From an uncultured Collinsella sp. (lineage in GTDB: Bacteria; Actinomycetota; Coriobacteriia; Coriobacteriales; Coriobacteriaceae): a stretch of 49,362 nt of DNA. Both the position numbers and the translations under genes were made by a program. The DNA lies in the NCBI GenBank assembly GCA_900542165.1, contig UQMM01000014.1, positions 1 through 49,362 of the forward strand. Reading direction: 5' to 3'. Below the pieces are notes generated by a model. That model was not told the DNA's origin. It searched no databases and worked only from the letters and a program-made list of their open reading frames with translations. Each line of letters opens with the position of its first letter. Position 1 is the stretch's first letter. Shown piece by piece: positions 33,729 to 41,978 of the stretch.

Positions 33729-34191
33729 AGCTTCTCCAATCGGTTGATGTTCGTGCTGTTTGTTGATGTGTTGGTTGTCGTGAGTGATGTGCTTGCCGTG
33801 GGTGATGTGCTGACGTTGGGGTGCTATGCGGTTTTCAATGAGCCCGTGAGGCAGTTGCTGCAGGGGCGGGATGGAACGGCCCATGCAAGGCGGAAGGCAT
33901 CGTGCTCAAAATCGAGACAGCAATGCCCTGGGTGCCTCACATGTGGCAGTTACCTCATTAAGTTGTCATTGCGTTTGGGGTTGTACTTGCCGATCTTCCT
34001 TCTCTTACACGCTGAAAACTGAAACTTCATATGCTCGATCTGCTTAAAACCGCAACGGCGGTCTTTTATCAACTTATATGTCGGAACGTGTCTTTGCAAG
34101 TACTTTTTTGCGTTTGTTTCAAATGGGGTGGTTTTGCAACCGTCACGCGCCACGCTATGCGAACGTGCCCCGGCTCGGATAAGATGGTGCG
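33729..34191. other. Non-coding upstream region of the element
   Basis: About 460 bp with no supported gene. Three copies of a TGATGTGCT-like unit lie in tandem near 33770-33820, on the plus strand. A small hairpin with A/T flanks (around 34047-34071) could act as a terminator on either strand. TTGCAA and TAAGTT, 17 bp apart on the minus strand near 34078-34106, may be the operon promoter. It could also hold the origin or recombinase-binding sites of the element. Confidence 0.4.
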
Positions 34192-34223
34192 ATCGAGTTC
34201 TACCGCGCTCACCGCAAGTAGTC
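34192..34223 (+). repeat. Direct repeat, putative attR core
   Basis: Identical over 32 bp to 30689-30720, here without an attached pgi reading frame. It is preceded by unrelated sequence and followed by a terminator like that of pgi, so this side probably shows the original downstream flank of pgi. Confidence 0.8.
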
Positions 34224-34252
34224 TTTGTTGCTGAGATAGGTCACGGCCGAAA

Positions 34253-34285
34253 GGGGCCCGTATCCCAACAGATACGGGCCCCTTG
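34253..34285 (+). terminator. Second pgi-type terminator (original chromosomal copy)
   Basis: The stem GGGGCCCGTATC with GATACGGGCCCC is nearly the same as the terminator at 30752 but with a different loop and spacer. No gene now lies directly upstream on the plus strand, so it is probably the original end of pgi left behind by the insertion. Confidence 0.8.
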
Positions 34286-34364
34286 CTATTTAAATGGGCA
34301 TGAGGGTGTATTGAGGGGGGGGGATGTCTTGCTGTCGGCATCCGCGTGCGGTGCCATTCGCTGT

Positions 34365-34385
34365 CCGTAAATTATACGTTTACGG
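34365..34385 (+). promoter_or_regulatory. Palindromic operator candidate upstream of deoC
   Basis: CCGTAAA and TTTACGG flank a 7-base centre, a perfect 7-bp inverted repeat. The centre contains TTATAC, which could be a -10 element. It is 120 bases upstream of the deoC start. The regulator is unknown. Confidence 0.5.
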
Positions 34386-34504
34386 CTAATCTCATACCAC
34401 TTGTCGGAATGCGGACGCTGTCCTTGCATGCCGGGCGTACATTGAACGTGGTTTTTCGCGTGAAGCCACGAATCGGTTGCCAGCCCTGAACAAGGAGGCC
34501 CAGC

Positions 34505-35179
34505 ATGACGCTTGCCAAACCCATCAATAAATACATCGACTATATCGATGCCCCCGAGGACACGTTTGAGCAGTATGTCGAGAAGGCGTTAAAGTACAAC
34601 TTTCGCTGCGTATTTGCGAACCTGCAGGAGTACGAGACGGGCCGCGCCATGCTCGAGGGCTCTGACATCATCCTTGCCGGCGCTATCGACTTTCCCCAGG
34701 GCACTATGACGCTTGAGGAGAAGCTTGCGAGGTTTGAGGAATACGCTGCGTGTGGCTTTACCGAGATTGACTATGTTTTGAATCAGGGGTCGATCGAGAA
34801 CCGCGATTTTGATGCCATCGAGCGCGAGATGACTACCATTGCTGATTTTTGTCGCGCGCATGGCATCACTGACAAGGTAATCGTCGAGATGTGCAAGCTG
34901 GACGGCGACGACGCCGCCAAGCGCCGTGTATGCGAGATCGCGCTGGAGGCCAAGCCGGGATTCCTTAAGACATCGACCGGTAGAAGCTTTGGCGGTGCTA
35001 AGCTCGAGGACGTGCGGCTGATGCACGAGGTGCTCGGCGATGCCGTGGCAATCAAGGCGGCGGGCGGTATCCATAATTACGAAGAGGCTTGCGCATTCAT
35101 CGAGGCCGGCGCCAGCGCGTTAGGTGCATCGGCGGGCATCGCGATCGTCGAGGGCGCACCGACGGATGAGCGTCGCTAG
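34505..35179 (+). CDS. deoC: Deoxyribose-phosphate aldolase family protein
   Basis: Splits 2-deoxyribose-5-phosphate into glyceraldehyde-3-phosphate and acetaldehyde in deoxynucleoside breakdown. The 224-residue TIM barrel has FTEIDYVLNQG (the catalytic Asp strand), the Schiff-base lysine in PGFLKTSTGRSFGGAKLEDV and the second lysine in AIKAAGGIHNYEEA. AAGGAGG precedes ATG. No other nucleoside-catabolism gene (deoA, deoD, cdd) is adjacent. The N-terminus differs from E. coli DeoC, so a related aldol substrate cannot be excluded. Confidence 0.9.
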   Translation: MTLAKPINKYIDYIDAPEDTFEQYVEKALKYNFRCVFANLQEYETGRAMLEGSDIILAGAIDFPQGTMTLEEKLARFEEYAACGFTEIDYVLNQGSIENRDFDAIEREMTTIADFCRAHGITDKVIVEMCKLDGDDAAKRRVCEIALEAKPGFLKTSTGRSFGGAKLEDVRLMHEVLGDAVAIKAAGGIHNYEEACAFIEAGASALGASAGIAIVEGAPTDERR

Positions 35180-35328
35180 CAGACGTATTTGACCTGAGCG
35201 ATAAAGCTTCACGACCACACGCCGTTCATGTTCGGGACAATATGACATTTTTCCCGTTGTAAACGGAGTCGCGATGGGTGTTCTGTATGATGGCTCAGAC
35301 AAGGTTGTTCAATGACAGGGAGGCATAT

Positions 35329-36171
35329 ATGGCAATCAAAGCCATCGCGATGGATATCGACGGTACGCTCACCAACGATCAGAAAGTGATTAGCCCGCGT
35401 ACGCGCGAGAAGCTGCTCGCGGCGCAGGAGTCGGGCATTAAGCTCATTTTGGCTTCGGGCCGTCCCGCATGGGGGCTGCACGCCTTGGCGCAAGAGCTCG
35501 ACCTTCAAAACCATGACGGTTTGCTGGTGGCCTTTAACGGCGCACACGTCGTCGATGCCCAGACCGACGAGGTGCTGTTCGATCAGGCTATGCCTGCCGA
35601 CGAATTGCATCGTCTGATTGATCACCTGCGTAATTTTGACGTGATCCCTATGATTTCGCTCGGTCGCGATTTGCACGTCGAGGACTCGTACCATTGCATG
35701 ATCACGCTGCCTGACGGCTCGCAGAAGAATATCGTCAAGTATGAGCGCGACGCGTGCGATCTTAAGATTCGCGAGGTGGAGAGCCTGCATGAGGTCGCTG
35801 ATGCTTATCCCGTGGACAAGCTGCTGACGGCGGGCGATCCGGCCTACCTGCAGGCGCATTACGAGGAGATGTATGCGCCCTTTAAGCAGACGCTTTCGGG
35901 CATGTTTACGGCCGACTGGTACTTTGAGTACACGGCGCCCGGTATCGACAAGGCCCGCGCACTCGAGGGTGCCCTGCCTAAGCTCGGCATCAATGCCAGT
36001 GAGGTCGTATCGTTTGGCGACGGCCAGAACGACAAGTCCATGATTGAGTGGGCCGGCACCGGTGTTGCCATGGGCAACGCGGTTGACGAGGTTAAGGCCG
36101 TGGCCCAGATGGTGACCGCCAATAACAATGAAGACGGTATTGCGGTGGCGCTGGATAAGCTGCTGGGTTAG
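35329..36171 (+). CDS. Cof-type HAD-superfamily phosphatase
   Basis: A 280-residue sugar-phosphatase-like protein. Motifs: IAMDIDGTLTNDQ (nucleophile Asp), LILASGRPAWGLHAL, and SFGDGQNDKSMIEWAGTGVAMGNA near the C-terminus, with a C2 cap between. The start ATG 35329 follows AGGGAGG. Its length and motif order match YidA/Cof proteins. Substrate unknown. A second HAD gene follows after a terminator. Confidence 0.9.
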   Translation: MAIKAIAMDIDGTLTNDQKVISPRTREKLLAAQESGIKLILASGRPAWGLHALAQELDLQNHDGLLVAFNGAHVVDAQTDEVLFDQAMPADELHRLIDHLRNFDVIPMISLGRDLHVEDSYHCMITLPDGSQKNIVKYERDACDLKIREVESLHEVADAYPVDKLLTAGDPAYLQAHYEEMYAPFKQTLSGMFTADWYFEYTAPGIDKARALEGALPKLGINASEVVSFGDGQNDKSMIEWAGTGVAMGNAVDEVKAVAQMVTANNNEDGIAVALDKLLG

Positions 36172-36193
36172 AATCGCCGATAATGCATGGTTC

Positions 36194-36219
36194 GGGCGCC
36201 TGCTTACAGGCGCCCTTTT
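36194..36219 (+). terminator. Terminator between two HAD genes
   Basis: A perfect 9-bp stem, GGGCGCCTG/CAGGCGCCC, has a CTTA loop and a TTTT tail. It ends only 16 bases before the next start codon. Confidence 0.85.
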
Positions 36220-36234
36220 GTTAGGGAGGGTGCC

Positions 36235-36894
36235 GTGTCCGCATTTCCGTTCGACGCCGTTATCTTTGACATGGACGGCGTCATTGTCGATACCGAGTAT
36301 TACTACCTGGGCGAGACTGCCGCGTTTGCCAAGGAGCTTGGGCTTAACCTGACTCAAGAGGAGTTGAATGGGCAGGTCGGTACCTCGCATCAGTTCTTCC
36401 TGCATATGTTGGTCGATTGGTTTGAGCGCGCCGGTAAGGGGCATTTCACTGGCGAGGAAGCGTTGGCCCGTTGGGACGAGTGGGCGCATGAGCGTCCGCG
36501 CGACTATCAGGCTTTGATTAACCCAGGCGCCGTGGATACGATTCGAGAGCTGCCGCGCCGCGGCGTTCGCGTGGCGCTTGCCAGCTCGTCTCCCATGGAT
36601 AGCATCGAGGAAGTGCTCAACGCATGCGGGCTGTCGGATGCCTTTGAGTATGTGGTGAGCGGCGAGCAGTTTAAGGAGAGCAAGCCCGAGCCCGACATCT
36701 ACCTGCATGCGCTGGACCTGCTGGGGCTGCCCGCGAATCGCTGCTGCTGCGTTGAGGATTCGGTGCCTGGCATCACTGCCGGCAAGCGAGCCGGCCTGAC
36801 AGTCATTGCCAAGCGCGAGGAGCGCTTTGGCTTTAGCCAGGATGCCGCGGACAAGATTATCGACCAGCTGCCGGAGCTGCTCACGCTTTCTTAG
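36235..36894 (+). CDS. HAD-superfamily (beta-phosphoglucomutase-like) hydrolase
   Basis: A 219-residue HAD subfamily IA protein. Motifs: DAVIFDMDGVIVDTE, ALASSSPMDSIEEVLNACGL, KESKPEPDIYLHALDLLG and VEDSVPGITAGKRAGL. The small helical cap and the VIVDTE sequence place it with phosphoglucomutase-like phosphatases. GTG 36235 is chosen behind AGGGAGGG. It may act on a sugar phosphate; the exact role is unknown. Confidence 0.9.
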   Translation: MSAFPFDAVIFDMDGVIVDTEYYYLGETAAFAKELGLNLTQEELNGQVGTSHQFFLHMLVDWFERAGKGHFTGEEALARWDEWAHERPRDYQALINPGAVDTIRELPRRGVRVALASSSPMDSIEEVLNACGLSDAFEYVVSGEQFKESKPEPDIYLHALDLLGLPANRCCCVEDSVPGITAGKRAGLTVIAKREERFGFSQDAADKIIDQLPELLTLS

Positions 36895-36977
36895 GAGCGC
36901 GGTAGTTGCGCGTTTTTCGGGTCTGATGAGTAAATAGCCGACATTTTGGTGCGACACCTAGCATACTTAATGCTAAT

Positions 36978-37017
36978 GCGGGCTTAAGGGCTTGCTGAAT
37001 GCCCTTGGGCCCGCTTT
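36978..37017 (+). terminator. Hairpin before the GntR regulator gene
   Basis: A 14-bp stem (36978-36991 with 37001-37014, two G-T pairs) is followed by TTT. It probably ends the HAD gene transcript, and it leaves only 28 bases before the GntR start, so it may also lie in that gene's leader. Confidence 0.7.
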
Positions 37018-37044
37018 AGACTTAATTGTGCTGGGAGAGGGTAT

Positions 37045-37788
37045 ATGCCACCGACTGAAGGGCTAACTGACGGTAAAGCAGCGATACCGCTGTACCAACA
37101 GGTCATTGATATCATTAAAAACGAAATCAACTCCGGCGTCTACAAGGCAGGCGCGCGGATACCCAACGAATTCGAATTGGCTGAGAGCTATAAAGTTGGC
37201 CGCGTTACCGTGCGACGCGCTATTGAGGAGCTCGTCCAGCAGGGCTATCTAACGAAGCGACAGGGGAAAGGCACGTTCGTCAATGCCCCCAAGCTCAAGC
37301 GCAAGATTCGCCAGAAGGATGACGTCCAGAGTTTTTCGGACGCATGCCGCGTTAACGGAATGGAACCGGGGGCGTGTGTCATTTCGAGAAAGATACTGCC
37401 GGCGGATTCTACCGAAGCACAGTTCTTTGGTGTTCCCGTTGGAACTGACTTGATTTGCGTCGAGCGTGTGCGTACTGCCGATGGCGTCCCCGTCATGCTC
37501 GAGAACAACATATACGTTTACGAGGACAACGCCTATCTATCAACGGCGCCTCTATCTAACCAATCCATTTTTGAGTTCGTGCGCAACCAGACGGGCCGCA
37601 TGCCCGCGTTTACCGACCCGTGCACGCTCGAGATCGCGTGCGCATCGCCCGAGGTCGCTCGGTTGCTGGCGGTTCCCGTTGGCGAACCCTTGTTTTATAT
37701 GGAAGCCTTCTTTTTCGATGAGCAACGGCGGCCGTTTATCATCGGTCGTCAGCGGATCGTTGGGTCTCGCTACGTTTTTGACATCTAG
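37045..37788 (+). CDS. GntR/HutC-family regulator of the fructosamine operon
   Basis: A 247-residue regulator. The N-terminal winged helix reads PLYQQVIDIIKNEINSGVYKAGARIPNEFELAESYKVGRVTVRRAIEELVQQG. The C-terminal UTRA domain binds the effector (IFEFVRNQTGRMP and ERVRTADGVPVMLENNIY). It stands directly upstream of a fructosamine-type catabolic operon with a candidate operator at 37932-37947, and it resembles FrlR in family and position. The likely effector is a phosphorylated fructosamine (inference). Confidence 0.9.
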   Translation: MPPTEGLTDGKAAIPLYQQVIDIIKNEINSGVYKAGARIPNEFELAESYKVGRVTVRRAIEELVQQGYLTKRQGKGTFVNAPKLKRKIRQKDDVQSFSDACRVNGMEPGACVISRKILPADSTEAQFFGVPVGTDLICVERVRTADGVPVMLENNIYVYEDNAYLSTAPLSNQSIFEFVRNQTGRMPAFTDPCTLEIACASPEVARLLAVPVGEPLFYMEAFFFDEQRRPFIIGRQRIVGSRYVFDI

Positions 37789-37798
37789 GACATTGCGA

Positions 37799-37838
37799 AT
37801 GGAAACGCCCGGTGGATCATCTCACCGGGCGTTTCCAT
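37799..37838 (+). terminator. Hairpin after the GntR gene
   Basis: A perfect 16-bp stem (37799-37814 with 37823-37838) lies ten bases after the stop codon. No T tract follows; it may terminate weakly or protect the message. Confidence 0.7.
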
Positions 37839-37898
37839 ACCGTTCACGGTGCGAACGCAACCGTTCAACCGCGTTGCGGCAATCAATTTGAAATTATC

Positions 37899-37947
37899 TT
37901 GATGACGGGAAAAGCTGCTGGTAATCTATAGAACGTCATAGAACGTT
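37899..37947 (+). promoter_or_regulatory. Promoter and operator of the fructosamine operon
   Basis: TTGATG (37899-37904) and TAATCT (37922-37927) are 17 bp apart. Immediately downstream, AACGTCATAGAACGTT (37932-37947) holds an AACGT/ACGTT inverted repeat and also a TAGAACGT direct repeat, placed where a GntR repressor would block transcription start. Confidence 0.6.
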
Positions 37948-38006
37948 TGCCTTGTGCAAGCGTTGAAGCGAGATGCGATGCAGTCTCGAGTTCTTTGGAG
38001 GTATCT

Positions 38007-39470
38007 ATGTCAGATACGAAGGCGAAGAAGACAAACAGACGTTTTAAGTTCAAATTACCGCATGTCTATACGATCATGTTCTTGCTGATCGTTGTCTTCG
38101 CGGTTCTGACTTGGATCGTTCCCTCCGGTCAGTATCAGCGCAAGACGATTTCGACAGCGGCGGGCGAGCGTGAAGTCGCCGTTGCTGGAACCTATGAACA
38201 GGTCGATAAGAACTACACCGATTCCGAGACCGGCGAGACCATCAATCTGGGTCAGGATATCTTCGCGGTCCTGCAAGCGCCCACCAAGGGCATCCAGGAG
38301 GCTGCCGACGTCGTTGCGTTCGTCTTATTGATTGGCGGATCGTTCGCAATCATCACCAAGACCAACGCTTTGAATGCCGGCATGAGCCGTGTGATTAAAA
38401 AGCTCAAGAACAAGGACATCCTCATCATTCCCATCACGATGACGCTGCTGTCCATTTGCGGCACTACGTTTGGTATGTCTGAGGAAGCCCTACCGTTCTA
38501 TGCCATCTTCATTCCCATCATGATGGGTATCGGGTATGACTCGATGACGGCGTTTATCATCTGCTTCCTTGGTCCTAACCTGGGATATTGTGCTTCGACC
38601 ATCGACCCGTTTAATGTTTTGATCGCCCAAGGCATCATTGGTATCGAGGGCAATCCTCAGCTGTGGCTGCGCGCCGTTTCTTGGGTCATCTTCACTGCCG
38701 TCGGTATCGCATGGGCCATGCGCTACGCCATGCGTGTAAAGAAAAATCCCGAGTCGTCCATTACGTACGAGGACGATAAGCTCAAGCGTGTTGAGTTTTC
38801 CGTGACCGATGCCTCCATCGAGGAAGAGTTCACTATCCGTCAGAAGCTCGTGCTTATCGATTTTGCTTGCGGTATGGGCATCATCGTCTGGGGTCTTGTT
38901 ACCCAGGGCTGGTACATGAATGAGATTTCCGCCGTGTTCCTTGGCATGGGCTTGCTTGCCGGTATCCTGGGCGGTCTTGACCAGCAGACAATCGCTGAGG
39001 AGTTCGTTAAGGGTCTCGCCGACTTTGCGTACGCCGCCATCGTTATCGGTATCGCTCGCGGCATTCTGGTCATCGCCGAGGGTGGCATGATCATCGACAC
39101 CATTCTCCAGGCGCTCGCTACTGCGCTCGCCGGTGCACCCGCCGCCGTCTACACCACGTTTATGTATATCGTCCTTGGCCTGCTCTCTTTGCTGGTTCCC
39201 TCGAGTTCTGGACTTGCGGCGCTCACCATGCCCGTTATGGGCCCCCTGACCGAGCTCATGGGCCTCAATCCCGAGGCGGCCGTCACCGCGCTTCAGTTTG
39301 CCAACCAGACCATCAACACCATCAGCCCCGTGGCGGGCATGACGGTCGCCGGCCTTGCCGTGGCTAAGATTTCGTTTGGCCAATGGTGGAAGACCATTTG
39401 GAAGTTCTTCATTTTCATGGTCGTCTTTGGCCTGATCGTAACGGCAATCTCTGGCATGCTTCCGGTGTAG
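38007..39470 (+). CDS. YfcC-family membrane transporter
   Basis: A 487-residue secondary transporter with about 11-12 predicted helices, beginning with VYTIMFLLIVVFAVLTWIVPSGQY after a basic cytoplasmic start. The family signatures FGMSEEALPFYAIFIPIMMGIGYDSMTA and LLVPSSSGLAALTMPVMGPL are present. YfcC-type carriers move amino acids or C4-dicarboxylates. Here, as first gene of the operon, the predicted cargo is a fructosamine such as fructoselysine (inference). TTGGAGG precedes ATG 38007. Confidence 0.87.
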   Translation: MSDTKAKKTNRRFKFKLPHVYTIMFLLIVVFAVLTWIVPSGQYQRKTISTAAGEREVAVAGTYEQVDKNYTDSETGETINLGQDIFAVLQAPTKGIQEAADVVAFVLLIGGSFAIITKTNALNAGMSRVIKKLKNKDILIIPITMTLLSICGTTFGMSEEALPFYAIFIPIMMGIGYDSMTAFIICFLGPNLGYCASTIDPFNVLIAQGIIGIEGNPQLWLRAVSWVIFTAVGIAWAMRYAMRVKKNPESSITYEDDKLKRVEFSVTDASIEEEFTIRQKLVLIDFACGMGIIVWGLVTQGWYMNEISAVFLGMGLLAGILGGLDQQTIAEEFVKGLADFAYAAIVIGIARGILVIAEGGMIIDTILQALATALAGAPAAVYTTFMYIVLGLLSLLVPSSSGLAALTMPVMGPLTELMGLNPEAAVTALQFANQTINTISPVAGMTVAGLAVAKISFGQWWKTIWKFFIFMVVFGLIVTAISGMLPV

Positions 39471-39479
39471 GTGGTTGTG

Positions 39480-41063
39480 ATGTCTGATCGTTTAACGGTC
39501 CTGACGTCTAAGAGCGTCTTTACCGGTACGGGGGACCTGCCGTTCGAAGGTTTCGTAGCGGTCCGTGGCAATCGAATTGAGGCGGTTGGCACCAAGTGTG
39601 AGGTAGCTTCGTATTTGACCCAGGCGGACGAGGTAGTTGATCTGGGCGACCGTACCGTCATGCCTGGCCTGATCGATGTGCATACCTTCTATACAGGCTG
39701 GGCGCTGCGGACGTTGGGGTCTGATCTGTCCGGCATCGCTGATGCCAAAGAGGCCGTGTCGCTCTTGCGTGCATGGAAAGAAGATCATCCGGATTGCGCG
39801 GCGGCTTTTGGCCACAGCCTACCCGAAACGTTGGCATCGGATGCCGAGAACGCAAATACGGCAGCTGTGTTTGACGATTGTTTTGGCGATATCCCTGTCG
39901 TCTGCTTTACACCGGGTGCGGAGACCTGCGTTCTCAATGCTGCCGCCAGTGCACGATACGGCTTTACACCCCAGGCGTGCTATGCCGAGAAGATCTGGCG
40001 TATGATGAGCGATTTCCTCGCGCTGCCCGAGGTACGTGCGGGGTATTCGGACTACATGAGCATGCTTAACGAGCGCGGCGTTACCGCCATCAAGGAGATG
40101 GCGTTTGATGACTACTACGGTTTTGCCGACGAAATGGCTCGCCGTGAGGAATCTGGTGAGCTGACGGTTCGCGTCTCTATGATGTCGCAGCCGGTGGGTG
40201 CCGGTGCAAATCTGGCATATGCCCGCGGGGCACGAGAGCGCTTCCGGGGACCGTTCGTTCGTTTTTCTGGCTTCAACCGTATGACCGATCGCGGCGTATG
40301 GGCGGGGCTTGCCGAGATGATTGACCCCTATGAGGACACGGCCGATGCGGGCGCTGCCGGCAAGACGGTTGTCGAGGAGCCCGAGTGGGATCTGATTGAG
40401 AACGAGCTGCGCGCAATTGATGCTGACGGCTTCCGATATTCCTTGCATTGCCAGGGCGATGGCGCCGTTCGTCGCACCGTGGCGCTCTATGCCTCGCTGC
40501 CTCGAGACGAGCATGGACGGTTGCTTCGCCGCCATGCGATTACCGATCTCGAGAACTCTGATCCGACCGATCTTGTCAAGTTTGGCAAGTTAGGTGGAAT
40601 TTGCGAGGTCTATCCGCAGATTCTGACGCTGGACCGGCGCGAGGATTGCCTGTCGATGATGCGTCGACAAATTGGCAAGACGCGACTTTTGCACAGCTGG
40701 AATCGCCGCGGCATGGAAGATTCCGGATGCACGGTGTGCTGTGGTACGGATTTGCCGCTGCTGATTCCGAGCCTGGGCGAGTCAATCTACAGTGCGTGCG
40801 GCGGATACTTCGACGATGGACTGCCCGTGAATGAGGCCAACGCGCTGACGCTTGTCGAGCTCTTGCGTGCTTGGACTGCCGGGGGCGCGTACGATCTGAT
40901 GCGCGAAGACGAGCTGGGTACGCTCGAGGTCGGCAAGCTTGCTGATATCTGCGTGCTCGATCGGGATGTGTTCGACCTCGATTATCGCGACGCACGCGAT
41001 CTTTCGGTTGATATGACGATGTCGGACGGACAAATCGTGTTCGATCGAAATAAGGAGGCATAA
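39480..41063 (+). CDS. YtcJ-like amidohydrolase with altered metal site
   Basis: A 527-residue amidohydrolase-3-type protein. It begins with the beta-sandwich (FEGFVAVRGNRIEAVG) and PGLIDVHTFYTGW, where the usual HxH pair is His68-Thr-Phe70. Later metal-site elements remain: Lys in VTAIKEMAFDD, His in YSLHCQGDGA, His in RRHAITDLEN and Asp in CCGTDLPLLIPS. It is the second gene of the operon, nine bases after the transporter. It may free a fructosamine from a peptide or acyl group, but the lost His makes activity or metal number uncertain. Confidence 0.8.
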   Translation: MSDRLTVLTSKSVFTGTGDLPFEGFVAVRGNRIEAVGTKCEVASYLTQADEVVDLGDRTVMPGLIDVHTFYTGWALRTLGSDLSGIADAKEAVSLLRAWKEDHPDCAAAFGHSLPETLASDAENANTAAVFDDCFGDIPVVCFTPGAETCVLNAAASARYGFTPQACYAEKIWRMMSDFLALPEVRAGYSDYMSMLNERGVTAIKEMAFDDYYGFADEMARREESGELTVRVSMMSQPVGAGANLAYARGARERFRGPFVRFSGFNRMTDRGVWAGLAEMIDPYEDTADAGAAGKTVVEEPEWDLIENELRAIDADGFRYSLHCQGDGAVRRTVALYASLPRDEHGRLLRRHAITDLENSDPTDLVKFGKLGGICEVYPQILTLDRREDCLSMMRRQIGKTRLLHSWNRRGMEDSGCTVCCGTDLPLLIPSLGESIYSACGGYFDDGLPVNEANALTLVELLRAWTAGGAYDLMREDELGTLEVGKLADICVLDRDVFDLDYRDARDLSVDMTMSDGQIVFDRNKEA

Positions 41064-41064
41064 G

Positions 41065-41916
41065 ATGTCTGAATCCAAGCCGACGCTGCGCCGCGAACAG
41101 ATTGCGGGCATGAATATCCACTACATCATGTGGTCGCTCGATTACTTCCTTGATGTGCAGCAGCGTTTGGGCTTTGAGTCCATTGAGCTGTGGTGTGCGG
41201 AGCCGCATGTGACACTCGACCATACGGGCTACTTTGAGGCTGAGGTCCTGGCGAAAAAAGCTGCAGACCGTGGGCTTAGGTATCGTACTCTGTGCCCCGA
41301 GAATGTTGTCTATCCTTGGCAATACTGCGCACGCAAACCGCTGCATGAACAGCGCAGCCTGGCGTACTTTAAGCACGGCATTGAGCTTGCCGAGGTACTT
41401 GGGTGCGACCGTATGTCCGTCAACTCGGGCTGGGGCGACTGGGACGAGGACCGCGAGGAAGCCTGGAAGCGCAGCCGCGAGCACATGTCCATTCTGGCGG
41501 AGTATGCCGGCGAGCACGGTCTGGTGCTTACGATGGAAAGCCTGCGTCCCGAGGAGAGCAACCTTGTGACGACGGTTTCCGATGCGAAGCGCATGATTGA
41601 CGAGGTCGCGAGCCCGTACTTACAGCCCATGGTTGATACAACCGCGATGGGCGTTGCAGGCGAGACGCTCGAGGACTGGTTTGCCGCCTTTGGTGATGGG
41701 GCAATTCACGAGATGCACTTTATCGACGGTGATCCGTATGGCCATCTGGTGTGGGGCGATGGCAAGCACGATATGGACGCCTTCGTTGCCACGCTCAACG
41801 CCCATGGTTTCGACGGCATGCTGGGCCAGGAAATCACGGACGGTCGTTACTATGATGACCCGGCGGCGGCAGATGCCAAGAACATGGCCGCATTCGAGAA
41901 ATATCTGATTGACTAA
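41065..41916 (+). CDS. FrlC-like TIM-barrel epimerase/isomerase
   Basis: A 283-residue xylose-isomerase-type barrel similar to fructoselysine 3-epimerase FrlC. It shows LGFESIELWCAEPH, YRTLCPENVVYPWQYC, LTMESLRPEESNLVTTVSDA, MVDTTAMGV and MHFIDGDPYGHLVWGDGKHDMDAF, which carry the Glu/Asp/His metal ligands of the family. The ATG lies one base after the amidohydrolase stop, and its AAGGAGG is inside that gene's last codons. It may convert a psicose-type or other sugar amine to the fructose form. Confidence 0.85.
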   Translation: MSESKPTLRREQIAGMNIHYIMWSLDYFLDVQQRLGFESIELWCAEPHVTLDHTGYFEAEVLAKKAADRGLRYRTLCPENVVYPWQYCARKPLHEQRSLAYFKHGIELAEVLGCDRMSVNSGWGDWDEDREEAWKRSREHMSILAEYAGEHGLVLTMESLRPEESNLVTTVSDAKRMIDEVASPYLQPMVDTTAMGVAGETLEDWFAAFGDGAIHEMHFIDGDPYGHLVWGDGKHDMDAFVATLNAHGFDGMLGQEITDGRYYDDPAAADAKNMAAFEKYLID

Positions 41917-41978
41917 AACAACTATCGGCCACGCAACCAACGTCATTGATTGTGGACCAAACAAGAAAGGAACTGGAT

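Larger units (their letters stand above)
30689..34223. mobile_element. Putative 3.5-kb integrative element in the 3' end of pgi
   Basis: The segment is bounded by identical 32-bp direct repeats containing the pgi stop region, the arrangement left by site-specific integration into a gene's 3' end. It holds three minus-strand genes (unknown protein, ClpP-type protease, VirD4/TraG-like ATPase) and about 460 bp of upstream sequence. No integrase, relaxase or replication gene is visible, so it must be a remnant, a satellite mobilised in trans, or cargo. The boundaries are well supported; the mechanism is inferred. Confidence 0.65.

Noticed and set aside
34031..34234. 67-codon plus-strand ORF inside the element's right end
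   Set aside because: It runs into the duplicated pgi 3' end in a different frame from pgi, has no ribosome site and no family.
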